Source of the DNA: Staphylococcus auricularis
GTDB taxonomy: Bacteria > Bacillota > Bacilli > Staphylococcales > Staphylococcaceae
DNA: 64,000 bases
NCBI RefSeq assembly: GCF_001500315.1
Contig: NZ_LLER01000018.1
Span: 1-64,000 of the forward strand
Direction: 5' to 3'
Part shown: one piece after another, positions 31,839 to 48,583 of the stretch
Position numbering within the stretch: position 1 is the first letter of the stretch
Layout of the letters: every line of letters begins with the position of its first letter
Made by a program: the position numbers and the translations under genes
Notes under the pieces: model-generated
What the model saw: the letters and a program-made list of their open reading frames with translations, nothing else
What the model was told of the DNA's origin: nothing
The model's database searches: none

Positions 31839-34163
<2,325 letters not shown>

Positions 34164-34170
34164 TTAACGA

Positions 34171-35709
<1,539 letters not shown>

Positions 35710-36243
35710 TTATCTAAGCATTTGTTGTTTCATATTTTTTAATTCGTTCTCGATACTTGCATCCATGACTGTTGTATCCACTGTGATACGTACCCCGCCG
35801 ATTAATGAAGGATTGATTTTGTTTTCAATCATTACTTTGTCGAGATTTGTACGATCTTTAATCACATTTTCAATCTGTGTCAATTGCTCGTCTGACAATT
35901 CGTATACAGATTCGACAACAGCAGTGTCTTGATTATAGTATTTGTTATATAAACTATTAAAAACCTCAAACACTTTGCCAATGATGCTTAAGTGACGATT
36001 GTTCGCTAGAACCATAAACATGTTGTACAAGTATTTATTGGCACCACCAAAAACAATGCCTACAAAACGGTAGCGTTGTTCATTTGTCTGTTGAGGGTTT
36101 TGATCGATTGCTTTGAACTGTGAAATGTAGGGTTGTACGCTTTCGTTAATCGCACTGAAATCCTCGTACATTTCTTCTAAAGTGTTAGTGTCTAATGCGA
36201 CATCAAATAATGCTTTTGCGTATTTTTGTTCGATGTTTGCCAT
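35710..36243 (-). CDS. atpH: F1Fo ATP synthase subunit delta
   Basis: A 177-residue peripheral-stalk (OSCP-type) subunit. The N-terminal helical domain starts IEQKYAKALFDVALD, and the C-terminal segment INPSLIGGVRITVDTTVMDASI is the conserved end. Its ATG overlaps the atpF stop by one base. Confidence 0.97.
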   Translation of the reverse strand: MANIEQKYAKALFDVALDTNTLEEMYEDFSAINESVQPYISQFKAIDQNPQQTNEQRYRFVGIVFGGANKYLYNMFMVLANNRHLSIIGKVFEVFNSLYNKYYNQDTAVVESVYELSDEQLTQIENVIKDRTNLDKVMIENKINPSLIGGVRITVDTTVMDASIENELKNMKQQMLR

Positions 36244-36764
36244 TATTTATCGCCTGCCTCTTTGATATACTTATCAACTAAGGCTTTTTGATCTTCTTCA
36301 GAAATTTCTTTGTTTAACACTTTAGCTGCAATTGAAACTGACAGTTGTGAAATTTGGTTGTTGATATCCGCAAGTGCGCGTTCTTTCTGGCTGTTGATTT
36401 CATTTTGTGCAGTTTCAATCATACCGTTTGCACGCGTATTTGCTTCGTGAATGATTTGTTCTTGTTGTTCACGTGCTTGTAATTTTGCGTCTTCTAATAT
36501 TTTTTGCACTTCTTGTTGTGTTGCTTTTAATGTTTGGTTGTTTTCTTCTTCAAGCTTTTGTGCATTTAGTTTTGCTTGTTCAGCGTCATCGATATCTTTA
36601 TTGATATCATTTTGACGTTGATCCATGATGTCTTTTAACGGACCCCATGCGAACTTTTTCAAAAGCGCAAGTAAAACTAAGAATGTGAAGAGGGTAATAA
36701 TCATTGTGCCCCATTCTACATTAAGGTTTGCACCAAGCACGAATGTATTTATCGTCGCAGTCAA
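36243..36764 (-). CDS. atpF: F1Fo ATP synthase subunit b
   Basis: A 173-residue stator subunit. One N-terminal transmembrane helix (about 19-37, [20 protein letters not shown]) is followed by a long charged coiled coil (about 45-155), rich in E, Q, K and A, that dimerises. It sits between atpE and atpH as in all Firmicute operons. Confidence 0.98.
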   Translation of the reverse strand: MTATINTFVLGANLNVEWGTMIITLFTFLVLLALLKKFAWGPLKDIMDQRQNDINKDIDDAEQAKLNAQKLEEENNQTLKATQQEVQKILEDAKLQAREQQEQIIHEANTRANGMIETAQNEINSQKERALADINNQISQLSVSIAAKVLNKEISEEDQKALVDKYIKEAGDK

Positions 36765-36858
36765 TTACTTAGACACTCCTTTCATTCATTATGAACGTAA
36801 TACTTATAGATAAAACGAACGGCGAAAGCCTATTGACTTCGCCCTTTCTAGTGTGTAA

Positions 36859-37074
<216 letters not shown>

Positions 37075-37110
37075 AAAATCCTCCTAATATAATGTTTATT
37101 TGTAACTTAA

Positions 37111-38204
<1,094 letters not shown>

Positions 38205-38359
38205 AAAATGTGCCTCATTTCATTGTTAAATCCACAAATAAAAACCGTTCCACTCATACATTTTCTATCATAATATACGTGATATTCCGTGTCAATTCTA
38301 TTCAAATAGTTGTGATAAATTCTTTTAAAAACCACATTTTTGACTTGAATATCAATCGC

Positions 38360-39490
38360 TTATGTAAAGGGTAACGGTTTTTTATCTATTAAACAAAAGA
38401 AATATTTAATATTTTCACAAATGCGTCGAGATGCGAACCCATCTCCATATGGATTCGTAGCACTACTCATTTTACGATAGATTTTTTCATCATTCAATAG
38501 CAATTGTGTGGCATCATAAACTGAGGCTTCTGAAGTCCCTACAATTTTCAGCGTACCGGCTGCAACCCCTTCAGGTCGTTCAGTCACATCGCGAAGCACG
38601 AGCACGGGTTTACCTAATGAAGGTGCTTCTTCTTGCACACCACCTGAATCTGTAAGAATCAGATAAGCTTGATTTGCGAAATTGTGAAAATCAACCACAT
38701 CGAGTGGATCGATTAAATGAATGCGTTCATGTTCTCCTAAATATTGCTGCGCTAACGCTTGTACTTTAGGATTCTTATGAACTGGGTATACGACGACGAC
38801 ATCTTCATGGTCTTCAACAATACGTCGAACCGCTTTAAAAATGTGTGACATCGGTTGCCCAATATTTTCGCGTCGATGTGCAGTTAATAATATGACCTTC
38901 GATTGCTGATATTGAGAGATAATGCTGGAATGATAATGTCGGGTTATCGTCGTTTGCATTGCATCAATGGCTGTATTACCTGTCACGACGATCGTTTTTT
39001 TTGACTTGCCTTCCCTTTCAAGATTACTGGCAGCATTATCGGTAGGAGCAAAATGTAAATCTGCCATCACTCCTACCATCTGCCGGTTCATCTCTTCAGG
39101 AAATGGTGCCCGTTTGTCCCATGTTCGTAGTCCTGCTTCTACATGACCGATAGGGACTTGATTATACATGGCCGTCAAACTACCGGTGAATGTCGTCATC
39201 GTATCCCCGTGGACTAATACCATATCTGGTTTTTCCTGTTGCATTACTTGTTCTAATTGAGGAACAACTGAAGCAGTGATTTCAGATAAGGACTGATTGG
39301 GCTTCATGATATCTAAATCATAGTCAGGTACAATATTAAATTGTTGTAGCACAGTATCTAACATTTCTCGATGTTGTGCAGTGACAACAACGATGGGATC
39401 TAACATTGAATCCGCTTTTAATGCTTGTACAAGTGGTGCCATTTTAATCGCTTCTGGCCGCGTGCCAAAAACTGTCATTATTCTCTTCAT
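38360..39490 (-). CDS. mnaA: UDP-GlcNAc 2-epimerase
   Basis: A 376-residue GT-B-fold epimerase that converts UDP-GlcNAc to UDP-ManNAc, the precursor of the wall teichoic acid linkage unit. The N-terminus MTVFGTRPEAIKMAPLVQAL is diagnostic, as are VEAGLRTWDKRAPFPEEMNR and LTDSGGVQEEAPSLGKPVLV. The ATG at 39490 has AGGAG 9 nt upstream; a TTG three codons earlier overlaps it. It lies 20 bases downstream of upp and ahead of the atp operon. Confidence 0.96.
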   Translation of the reverse strand: MKRIMTVFGTRPEAIKMAPLVQALKADSMLDPIVVVTAQHREMLDTVLQQFNIVPDYDLDIMKPNQSLSEITASVVPQLEQVMQQEKPDMVLVHGDTMTTFTGSLTAMYNQVPIGHVEAGLRTWDKRAPFPEEMNRQMVGVMADLHFAPTDNAASNLEREGKSKKTIVVTGNTAIDAMQTTITRHYHSSIISQYQQSKVILLTAHRRENIGQPMSHIFKAVRRIVEDHEDVVVVYPVHKNPKVQALAQQYLGEHERIHLIDPLDVVDFHNFANQAYLILTDSGGVQEEAPSLGKPVLVLRDVTERPEGVAAGTLKIVGTSEASVYDATQLLLNDEKIYRKMSSATNPYGDGFASRRICENIKYFFCLIDKKPLPFT

Positions 39491-39510
39491 GTGCTGCAAC
39501 TCCTACATGA

Positions 39511-41398
<1,888 letters not shown>

Positions 41399-41399
41399 T

Positions 41400-41942
41400 C
41401 TATCCCCTCATTTCGTCTAAGTTATACTTCGCGCGTTCTCCACCAATTTTCTTAGGTCTTGAAGAAGCTATTGTCACGACAGCTTCACCGATGTTTTTCA
41501 CTGAGGTACGTACGGGAATAGCGACATGTTTAATGTGCATACCAATCAACGTTTGGCCGATATCTATTCCTTTTGGTACTGTGATATGTTCCACTACCAT
41601 TGGATCATCCATGTGTTGATAAGCATATGTAGCTAAGCTCCCACCAGCGTGTACATCTGGAACAACTGTCACTTCTTCCATCGTTAATGGATTAAAGTGT
41701 TTGCGTTCAATCGTAACGGCACGGTTGATGTGTTCACATCCCTGAAACACAAAGGATACACCTGTTTCTTCTTCTACCGCTTTTAACGCTTCAAATATGG
41801 ATTTAGCGACGTCCATTGAACCTACACTTCCGATACGTTCGCCGAGCACTTCTGAGGTTGAACAACCGATGATGCATAGTTCTTCACTTTTGAAAAAATT
41901 TTGTGACTTTAATTCATTGAGCAATGTGTTTAAATCTTCCAT
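41400..41942 (-). CDS. YwlG-like protein (DUF436/TIGR01440 family)
   Basis: A 180-residue protein of a family conserved across Firmicutes and named after B. subtilis YwlG. It has [16 protein letters not shown] near the N-terminus and [15 protein letters not shown] in the middle. These cysteine and histidine motifs could bind a metal or serve in catalysis, but no activity is known to me. AAGGGGGTG precedes the ATG. It is translationally close to glyA, as it also is in Bacillus. Confidence 0.88.
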   Translation of the reverse strand: MEDLNTLLNELKSQNFFKSEELCIIGCSTSEVLGERIGSVGSMDVAKSIFEALKAVEEETGVSFVFQGCEHINRAVTIERKHFNPLTMEEVTVVPDVHAGGSLATYAYQHMDDPMVVEHITVPKGIDIGQTLIGMHIKHVAIPVRTSVKNIGEAVVTIASSRPKKIGGERAKYNLDEMRG

Positions 41943-42075
41943 ATGCCCACCCCCTTCTTTATTTAATCCTTATGTAGTCTCTGTCGCTTGACTGAAATGC
42001 AATAGCACGCTGCTATTAATGAACATTATAACGTATTTATACACGTTCTCATACTGATTTACCATTCCGCTTCAC

Positions 42076-42151
42076 ATTTGGCCAAAATGAAGGTTCAGTT
42101 TCGGCTGAATGCTTCAGGAGTCTCGTATCGTAATGCAATCTTATAAAGCCA
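42076..42151 (-). repeat. Dispersed repeat, copy 2
   Basis: The minus strand of this stretch matches 22217-22300, with the core CGAGACTCCTGA and flanking AGATTGCAT and AGCCGAAACTGAA blocks. It lies in the 350-base gap 41943-42292 between ywlG and the phosphatase gene. No transposase is present here. Confidence 0.75.
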
Positions 42152-42213
42152 CTTTACTCAATGATTTAGGCAATGACAATTTTTCTGAGTTTATTATAAA
42201 TCCCTTCAAAATA

Positions 42214-42265
42214 TAAAAAATGGACTTAGCATCCATCATTCATCAAAGCGTGATGTGATAGCTAA
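42214..42265 (-). terminator. Terminator after the phosphatase gene
   Basis: TTAGC-ATC-ATCA (from 42226) pairs with TGAT-GAT-GCTAA (to 42265), with a couple of mismatches. The minus strand runs on into CCATTTTTTATATTTTG. Confidence 0.75.
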
Positions 42266-42292
42266 ACCCAATTCATTGATTCTATTCTATTT

Positions 42293-42712
42293 TTAGCTTA
42301 ATTTTTGCGCAAGTGTATGGATGAGTTCGTCTAGTTCTTGGTAGATGGCTTGATATGTTTCGGGACCGCCGCCAATAGGATCAGCGATATCTCCTTGTTC
42401 ATCGACGTATTCTTTCAACGTATAGACATGAGCGACTTCAGGATACTGCGTCTGTAACACCATTTTATGTGTTTGGGTCATAGTTAGAATCAGATCTGCT
42501 GATAAATCTTTCGCACTAAAGTTTTGTGCGGCATCTACCATAGGCAAGTCATGGTTTTCAATGAGTGTACGGCTTTCTGAAGCGATGGGCTGTCCATCAA
42601 TCGCATAGACGCCTCTAGACTCAATCTCATGATCTTTTAATTGTGATTTAGCAATACTCTCAGCTAAAGGACTTCGACAAGTATTGCCAGTACACACAAA
42701 AATGATATGCAT
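42293..42712 (-). CDS. ptpB: Low-molecular-weight phosphatase, probable protein-arginine phosphatase (YwlE/PtpB)
   Basis: 139 residues. The P-loop near the N-terminus is VCTGNTCRSP, a C-x5-R site. The threonine in CTGNT is the residue known in B. subtilis YwlE to give specificity for phosphoarginine rather than phosphotyrosine. The general-acid aspartate is in DIADPIGG. S. aureus PtpB has the same length. It follows the sua5 gene by 5 bases, as in Bacillus (ywlC-ywlE region). Confidence 0.92.
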   Translation of the reverse strand: MHIIFVCTGNTCRSPLAESIAKSQLKDHEIESRGVYAIDGQPIASESRTLIENHDLPMVDAAQNFSAKDLSADLILTMTQTHKMVLQTQYPEVAHVYTLKEYVDEQGDIADPIGGGPETYQAIYQELDELIHTLAQKLS

Positions 42713-42717
42713 TTGCT

Positions 42718-43761
42718 TTATTCCCCTTTCGCTACAGATGGTGTGGCTGCTTTTTCCATACGGTTCATAATGGCAGCTGTTTCATCACTCGGTTTAAAGC
42801 CGAAAATATATGCTTGATTGATGTTACTTCTTGCGTCAAGCTGATGTAATACATGGTATAAGTTGTGGTTCGCACCTTTGATATCTTGTTCGTTTTGACA
42901 CAGTGAAATAAATGATGCTTGATCTGGTATATCATTCTGATAATTATCTGGAAAAATCAGAGCCGTTTGACTCCAATCCTTGTCACCTTGCAACGCTTGG
43001 GCTTCCTCTAACGTGCTCACAATCGTTACTGGTGTTTCTGGCGCATAATGTCTATATTTCATACCTGGTGCAATCGGTCGATCTTGATCTACCAGGCCCA
43101 TACGTTCTACTTGTTGGTCAATCACCGATTCAATCATTTCAGCTGTAATGGCCCCAGGTCTCGCAATACGGAATGGCACTTGTGTACAATCTAATACGGT
43201 GCTTTCAAGCCCTTCTTCACTTTGATCTCCTTGTATAATACCATCGATACGACCATTTAAATCATGATAGACGTGGTCGAATGTTGTGGGTGAAGGTTTC
43301 CCACTTAAATTAGCACTCGGTGCTGCAATAGGAAGGTCAACCAGTTGTAGCACTTGTCGTCCAATCGGATGGCTCGGCATTCTGACAGCGATAGAATCAA
43401 GTCCTCCTGTCACACGATCGCATAAATAACCTTTTTTCAACGGTAAAATGAACGAAATAGGACCTGGCCAAAATGCATCCATCAATGTTTGCGTATCAGC
43501 TGGGATATGTGACACAAAGTCATTTAATTGATCCTCGCTGTGTACATGAATAATGAGTGGATTATCAGAAGGTCTGCCTTTAGCTTCATACACATGACGA
43601 ACCGCTGATTCATCTAAAGCATTTGCTCCGAGGCCATAGACCGTTTCTGTTGGTAGCGCAATCAAACCACCTTGTCGATATATTTGTTGAATTTCACTTA
43701 AATCGGGATAACGTGTTAAGTCATCGCGATACGGTCTCAAATCCCAAACTTTAGTTTCCAT
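42718..43761 (-). CDS. L-threonylcarbamoyladenylate synthase (Sua5 family)
   Basis: A 347-residue long-form Sua5/YwlC enzyme making threonylcarbamoyl-AMP for the t6A37 modification of tRNAs. The YrdC-like domain (about 20-205) contains GGLIALPTETVYGLGANA, KGRPSDNPLIIHV and PIAAPSANLSGKPSPT. A linker PIAPGMKYRHYAP leads to the C-terminal Sua5 domain. It sits downstream of prmC. Confidence 0.95.
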   Translation of the reverse strand: METKVWDLRPYRDDLTRYPDLSEIQQIYRQGGLIALPTETVYGLGANALDESAVRHVYEAKGRPSDNPLIIHVHSEDQLNDFVSHIPADTQTLMDAFWPGPISFILPLKKGYLCDRVTGGLDSIAVRMPSHPIGRQVLQLVDLPIAAPSANLSGKPSPTTFDHVYHDLNGRIDGIIQGDQSEEGLESTVLDCTQVPFRIARPGAITAEMIESVIDQQVERMGLVDQDRPIAPGMKYRHYAPETPVTIVSTLEEAQALQGDKDWSQTALIFPDNYQNDIPDQASFISLCQNEQDIKGANHNLYHVLHQLDARSNINQAYIFGFKPSDETAAIMNRMEKAATPSVAKGE

Positions 43762-43815
43762 CTTCGTGTCACACTCCTTTCGTCATTATTAACAATATGA
43801 ACACTACAAATTCAT

Positions 43816-44664
43816 TTACGACTCAGCAGACCACTGAAACGCAAGGATTCGATCATTGCCATTCATATCTTTTACAACATTGACCGGTATCGTCGGATAC
43901 AGATTTTGAATGAACTGTTTCAGATAATCCGCCTGATGATACCCTATTTCAAACACAACATGGGCACCGGCATTGAGCACTTGGGGTAGCTGTTGTAAAA
44001 TTTTTTCATAAATTGCATAGCCTTCATTTTCTGCGAATAATGCTTGTGATGGTTCATAATCAATGACCGATTGATCCATCACGTCGCGTTCATTCTGTGA
44101 AATATAGGGAGGGTTTGAGATGAGGCCGTCTACCTTAATATTTCGCTCTATTAACGGCGTCAATACGTCGCCTTTTAACCACTGAATCTCGACTTGATGG
44201 TGGCCTGCATTACGTTTAGCTACTTCGAGTGGCGCTTGATATAAATCGGTCGCATACACATCTAATGATGGCATCAACCGCTTCAACATAATTGGCAGTA
44301 CACCACTTCCTGTTCCTATATCTACGACACGCTCGCCTTCGTTAAGCTGTTCCAGAAAATAAAGCATGACTTCTTCCGTTTCTGGTCGCGGAATTAAACA
44401 ATCTGGGGTGACTTCAAATGTTTCACCATAAAAGGATTGAAAACCAACGATGTATTGAATCGGTTCGCCTTTGAGCATGCGCTCTACGGCCTGTTCATAC
44501 ATTTTCACATGGCTTTCAGGCATCTCATCGTTTAAATGCATAATCAACTGCGTCCGATTCCAGTGTAAACAATCTAGCAACAACCATTCTGCACGAGACG
44601 CTTCAAACCCTTGTTGTTGTGCTTGCTGCTGTGCAGTTTCAAGGGCTGTTTTATAGTTCACCAT
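43816..44664 (-). CDS. prmC: Peptide chain release factor glutamine methyltransferase
   Basis: A 282-residue SAM-dependent N5-glutamine methyltransferase that modifies the GGQ glutamine of RF1/RF2. The SAM site [15 protein letters not shown] and the catalytic [11 protein letters not shown] are present, and the N-terminal helical RF-binding domain is intact. It overlaps prfA, its substrate gene, by 14 bases. Confidence 0.97.
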   Translation of the reverse strand: MVNYKTALETAQQQAQQQGFEASRAEWLLLDCLHWNRTQLIMHLNDEMPESHVKMYEQAVERMLKGEPIQYIVGFQSFYGETFEVTPDCLIPRPETEEVMLYFLEQLNEGERVVDIGTGSGVLPIMLKRLMPSLDVYATDLYQAPLEVAKRNAGHHQVEIQWLKGDVLTPLIERNIKVDGLISNPPYISQNERDVMDQSVIDYEPSQALFAENEGYAIYEKILQQLPQVLNAGAHVVFEIGYHQADYLKQFIQNLYPTIPVNVVKDMNGNDRILAFQWSAES

Positions 44665-45730
44665 TGTTCAATTCTTTCAGTTTTTCGGTTTGTTCTGACA
44701 TTGTTAAGGCATCTATAATTTCTTCTAATTTACCTTCCATGATTTGGTCTAATTTTTGAATCGTTAAACCGATACGATGATCTGTGACACGGTTTTGAGG
44801 ATAGTTATAGGTACGAATACGTTCTGAACGATCCCCTGTACCTACTGCGGATTTACGTTCTGACGCGTATTTTTCCTCTTCTTCTTGCACTTTCATGTCA
44901 TACACACGCGCTTTTAATACTTTCATCGCTTTTTCACGGTTTTTAATTTGTGATTTTTCATCTTGGGAAGTAACGACTGTGTTTGTCGGTAAGTGTGTGA
45001 TACGTACGGCAGAATCCGTTGTATTTACGTGTTGGCCCCCTGCACCACTTGCACGATACGTATCGATTTTAATATCTTCATTGCGAATTTCGACTTCTAC
45101 GTCTTCCGCTTCAGGTAATACAGCAACCGTCGCTGTAGACGTGTGGATACGACCACCAGATTCTGTTTCTGGTACACGTTGTACACGGTGCGCCCCGTTT
45201 TCATATTTGAGTTTAGAATAGGCGCCTTGACCTTGAATCATGAAACTCACTTCTTTATAGCCACCGTGATCACTTGCATTCATCTCTACGATATCTGTTT
45301 TGTAACCGAGCGTTTCGCTATAGCGAGAATACATGCGCAATAAGTCACCTGCAAAGATTGCCGCTTCATCGCCACCAGCTGCAGCGCGGATTTCAACAAT
45401 TACGTTTTTATCATCATTAGGATCTTTAGGGATGAGTAAGAATTTCAAACGATCTTCAAGTTCAGGAATTTGTTCTTTAGAAGCATTTAAGTCTTCTTTT
45501 AAAATGTCAATTTCATCTTTATCACTTGTCTCTTGTAACATCGCTTCTATTTCTTCGATATCTTCTTTCACTTGTTTGTATTGGCGATATACATCGACCG
45601 TTTGTTGTAAATCTGCTTGTTCTTTAGAATATTGACGTAGTTTTTCAGAATCATTTACTACATCTGGGTCACTTAACATTTCATTGAGTTGTTCATATCT
45701 ATCTTCTACTATCTCTAATTGATCAAACAT
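44651..45730 (-). CDS. prfA: Peptide chain release factor 1
   Basis: A 359-residue RF1 that reads UAA and UAG. The peptidyl-hydrolysis motif is [13 protein letters not shown], and codon recognition is by the PET-type segment [14 protein letters not shown]. The ATG at 45730 (MFDQLEI) has GAGGAGG upstream and overlaps the tdk stop by one base (TAATG). Starts further upstream would lie inside tdk. Confidence 0.98.
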   Translation of the reverse strand: MFDQLEIVEDRYEQLNEMLSDPDVVNDSEKLRQYSKEQADLQQTVDVYRQYKQVKEDIEEIEAMLQETSDKDEIDILKEDLNASKEQIPELEDRLKFLLIPKDPNDDKNVIVEIRAAAGGDEAAIFAGDLLRMYSRYSETLGYKTDIVEMNASDHGGYKEVSFMIQGQGAYSKLKYENGAHRVQRVPETESGGRIHTSTATVAVLPEAEDVEVEIRNEDIKIDTYRASGAGGQHVNTTDSAVRITHLPTNTVVTSQDEKSQIKNREKAMKVLKARVYDMKVQEEEEKYASERKSAVGTGDRSERIRTYNYPQNRVTDHRIGLTIQKLDQIMEGKLEEIIDALTMSEQTEKLKELNNGEL

Positions 45731-46329
45731 TAATCGTTCTCCTCCTCTTCTATAGATGGTAATACAATATGGTGTGCTCGACAACGCGCTTCATAACTTT
45801 CGTCTGCACCTACTAAAATAATCGGGTCATCTATTCTTGCTGGTTTCCCATTAATCAAACGTTGAGTTCGACTTGCTGGACCGCCACACACAGAACATAC
45901 CGCATGTAATTTGGTCACTTCTTCACTGACAGCCATGAGTTGTGGCATAGGTTCAAAAGGTTCTCCTCTAAAATCGAGGTCTAATCCTGCCACGATGACA
46001 CGATGGCCTTGATCCGCAAGTTTTTGTGCAATATGAACAATTTCTTTTTCGAAAAATTGTACTTCATCAATACCGATCACATCTACATCGGTTAAATCTT
46101 GTTTGAATATTTCAGAAGCTGTCGTAATATTAAACGCTTCAACTGAATTACCATTGTGTGACACAATTTTATCTTTATGATAGCGATCGTCTATAGCGGG
46201 TTTAAAAACGATCACTTTTTGTTTTGCATACAAGCCGCGGCGTAAGCGACGAATCAGTTCTTCTGATTTTCCGCTAAACATGCTGCCTGTAATACATTCT
46301 ATCCACCCACATTGGTGCGCTTCATTCAT
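45730..46329 (-). CDS. tdk: Thymidine kinase
   Basis: A 199-residue type II thymidine kinase. The P-loop [16 protein letters not shown], the Walker B-like [11 protein letters not shown] and the zinc-lid cysteines ([14 protein letters not shown], then RCRAHH) are all present. I place the start at 46329 (MNEAHQ) with a GGGTGG site 9 nt upstream. An in-frame ATG seven codons earlier overlaps that site. It is the first gene of tdk-prfA-prmC-sua5-ptpB. Confidence 0.96.
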   Translation of the reverse strand: MNEAHQCGWIECITGSMFSGKSEELIRRLRRGLYAKQKVIVFKPAIDDRYHKDKIVSHNGNSVEAFNITTASEIFKQDLTDVDVIGIDEVQFFEKEIVHIAQKLADQGHRVIVAGLDLDFRGEPFEPMPQLMAVSEEVTKLHAVCSVCGGPASRTQRLINGKPARIDDPIILVGADESYEARCRAHHIVLPSIEEEEND

Positions 46330-46561
46330 CGTCAGTTCCACCCTTTTCAAAACATAATCGATTCATTATATCATATTTTGTATGTATATATCTTCCGTTT
46401 CATCGTATTTTGAAAATACAAAAAAGGAGCAGGATTGCTTTCACAAAATCATTTCATGATTGGCCAGAGTACCACGTATTCCGCTCTGATCACCTATGAA
46501 ACCGTATTGCATAAAGTGTCAACGCTCTACACAAGTTCATCATCATGATGCTCAAGAACGA
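46330..46561. other. Intergenic stretch with a decayed terminator-like element
   Basis: About 230 bases before the rpmE2 terminator. From 46421 it reads AAAAAAGGAGCAGGATTG, which resembles the opening of the long terminator elements at 6693 and 21072. Only short internal arms (AGAG/CTCT near 46476-46497) remain. I see no gene. Confidence 0.4.
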
Positions 46562-46593
46562 TAAAAGGCTGGGACGATAAACTGCCCCAGCCT
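46562..46593 (-). terminator. Rho-independent terminator of rpmE2
   Basis: AGGCTGGG (46566-46573) pairs with CCCCAGCCT (46585-46593). The minus strand continues TTTTATC, 15 bases past the stop. Confidence 0.9.
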
Positions 46594-46608
46594 GTTGAAA
46601 AAACAATA

Positions 46609-46872
46609 TTAATTGTTGTCGTTGCTTGATTTGAATCCGAATTTCTTGTTGAAACGTTCTACACGACCATCCGCAGCAGCGAATTTTTGACGTCCTGTGT
46701 AGAATGGATGTGAATCAGAAGACACGTCTAAACGAATAACTGGATATTCGTTACCGTCTTCCCATTTCATAGTTTCTGATGATGTTTTAGTTGAACCACT
46801 TAAGAATTTAAAATCTGTAGTTGTATCTAAAAAGATAACTTTGTGGTATTCGGGATGAATGCCTTGTTTCAT
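46609..46872 (-). CDS. rpmE2: 50S ribosomal protein L31 type B
   Basis: 87 residues beginning [20 protein letters not shown], with [20 protein letters not shown] near the C-terminus. It lacks the CxxC pair of zinc-binding type A L31, so this is the zinc-independent form. Staphylococci typically carry only this type. An AAAGGAGC site precedes the ATG. It lies 149 bases downstream of rho. Confidence 0.98.
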   Translation of the reverse strand: MKQGIHPEYHKVIFLDTTTDFKFLSGSTKTSSETMKWEDGNEYPVIRLDVSSDSHPFYTGRQKFAAADGRVERFNKKFGFKSSNDNN

Positions 46873-47021
46873 TATTTTCAGCTCCTTTGCCCTGAACCAT
46901 CTGGAACAGAGTTATTTGTGAGTTTCTTACCCAATACTAAATTATTATAAATGTTAGCGATATAAAACGCAACCCATTATTGTAAAATTTCTATGGTGAA
47001 ACGCAACCTTTGCAAATCACC

Positions 47022-48338
47022 TTAAATGATTGGTTTACCAGTTTTCGTACTTTCTTTCGCAGCTTCTTGTAACTGTTTAAAGAATTCATCGTTATCATTC
47101 GTACGTTTTAATTTTCGGATAAAGCGTTCTGTAAAATCTACAGAATCAGTAAACATGTTACGTAGTTGCCATAGTGATTCCATATCTTTTGGTGAGATTA
47201 ACAATTCTTCTTTACGCGTAGAACTACGTCTAATATCAATAGCTGGGAAGATACGACGTTCAGCTAATTTACGATCTAAGTGAAGTTCCATGTTACCCGT
47301 TCCTTTGAACTCCTCATAAATCATGTCATCCATGCGAGAACCTGTATCGACAAGTGCGGTCGCAAGAATAGTCAAACTACCACCTGCTTCAATATTTCTC
47401 GCTGCACCAAAAAAGGCTTTCGGTTTGTGCAGTGATACTGGATCTAAACCACCAGAAAGTGTACGGCCACTCGGTGGGATGACTAAGTTGTAGGCACGAG
47501 CTAAACGTGTGATGGAATCCATTAAGATAATCACGTCTTTTCCGATTTCTACAAGACGTTTTGCGCGTTCGAGTAGTAACTCTGCAACCTTAACATGGTG
47601 TTGCGGTGGCTCATCAAAAGTAGAATGTACAACCTCAACACTTTCTACAGAGCGTTCAATATCTGTCACCTCTTCAGGACGTTCACCTACAAGCAAGATG
47701 AACAATTCTGCGTCGGGTTTATTTTCAGCAATTGCATTTGCGATGTCTTTCAATAAGGATGTCTTACCTGCTTTAGGTGGAGCCACGATTAAACCACGTT
47801 GGCCAAAACCAATCGGAGAAATTAAATCCATGATACGCGTTGAATAATTTTCAGCTGTAGTTTCGAGAACAATACGTTCTTCAGGATAGAGAGGTGTTAA
47901 AGCTTGAAAGTGGGGACGTTTTTTGACTTCTTCGGCATTTTCATCGTTGACAAAATCAACTTGCAAGAGACCGTAATACTTTTCATTGTCTTTAGGCTTT
48001 CTAACCTTTCCGGTCACTTTATCGCCGCGTTTGATTTCAAAACGTCTGATTTGGCTTGCGGAGATGTAAATATCTTTTTCACCTTTGGAATAGTTGACTG
48101 TTCTTAAAAAGCCATAACCATCAGGTTGAATATCATCTAAGATGCCTTCCATATAATAATTGCCGTCTTTTTCCATCTGTGCTTCCATGATGGCTAAGAC
48201 TAATTCTTTTTTATTCAATTTACTATAATTAACTAGCTTGAGTGACTTCGCTCTTTGTGTGAGTTCTTTTGTCGTATAATTTTTATATAATTCGTGGAAA
48301 GACTCATATTGAGGAGATGTACGTTCTTTTCCAGGCAT
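47022..48338 (-). CDS. rho: Transcription termination factor Rho
   Basis: A 438-residue hexameric RNA-dependent ATPase. The N-terminal RNA-binding region contains the OB/CSD fold (DIQPDGYGFLRT, KGEKDIYISASQIRRF). The P-loop is GLIVAPPKAGKTSLL, and the Walker B region and R-loop lie in VIILMDSITRLARAYN and GGLDPVSLHKPKAFFGAARN. It is monocistronic, with a 245-base upstream gap (48339-48583) that mostly holds the aldA terminator. Confidence 0.98.
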   Translation of the reverse strand: MPGKERTSPQYESFHELYKNYTTKELTQRAKSLKLVNYSKLNKKELVLAIMEAQMEKDGNYYMEGILDDIQPDGYGFLRTVNYSKGEKDIYISASQIRRFEIKRGDKVTGKVRKPKDNEKYYGLLQVDFVNDENAEEVKKRPHFQALTPLYPEERIVLETTAENYSTRIMDLISPIGFGQRGLIVAPPKAGKTSLLKDIANAIAENKPDAELFILLVGERPEEVTDIERSVESVEVVHSTFDEPPQHHVKVAELLLERAKRLVEIGKDVIILMDSITRLARAYNLVIPPSGRTLSGGLDPVSLHKPKAFFGAARNIEAGGSLTILATALVDTGSRMDDMIYEEFKGTGNMELHLDRKLAERRIFPAIDIRRSSTRKEELLISPKDMESLWQLRNMFTDSVDFTERFIRKLKRTNDNDEFFKQLQEAAKESTKTGKPII

Positions 48339-48504
48339 AATCTTGCACCCATTTCATATTTTAATATTTTTTGAACTGATCAAAATTAATCTCATGTACC
48401 TCACTAACTATAGCAAATTTTTCATACAAACACAAAACGAATTTAAATTGCTAACCCGCTTCAATATGTAAAAAATATATACGGAAATTCATTTTAAAAA
48501 AGAA

Positions 48505-48548
48505 TAAAAAAAGTGGCTGAAAACATAACCACGATGTTTCAGCCACTT
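48505..48548 (-). terminator. Rho-independent terminator of aldA
   Basis: AAGTGGCTGAAAACAT (from 48511) pairs with the sequence ending TTTCAGCCACTT (48548), with one mismatch. On the minus strand it runs into T7. Confidence 0.93.
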
Positions 48549-48583
48549 CGCTTTCATTCAAGTTGATATGAGAATGTGTTTGA

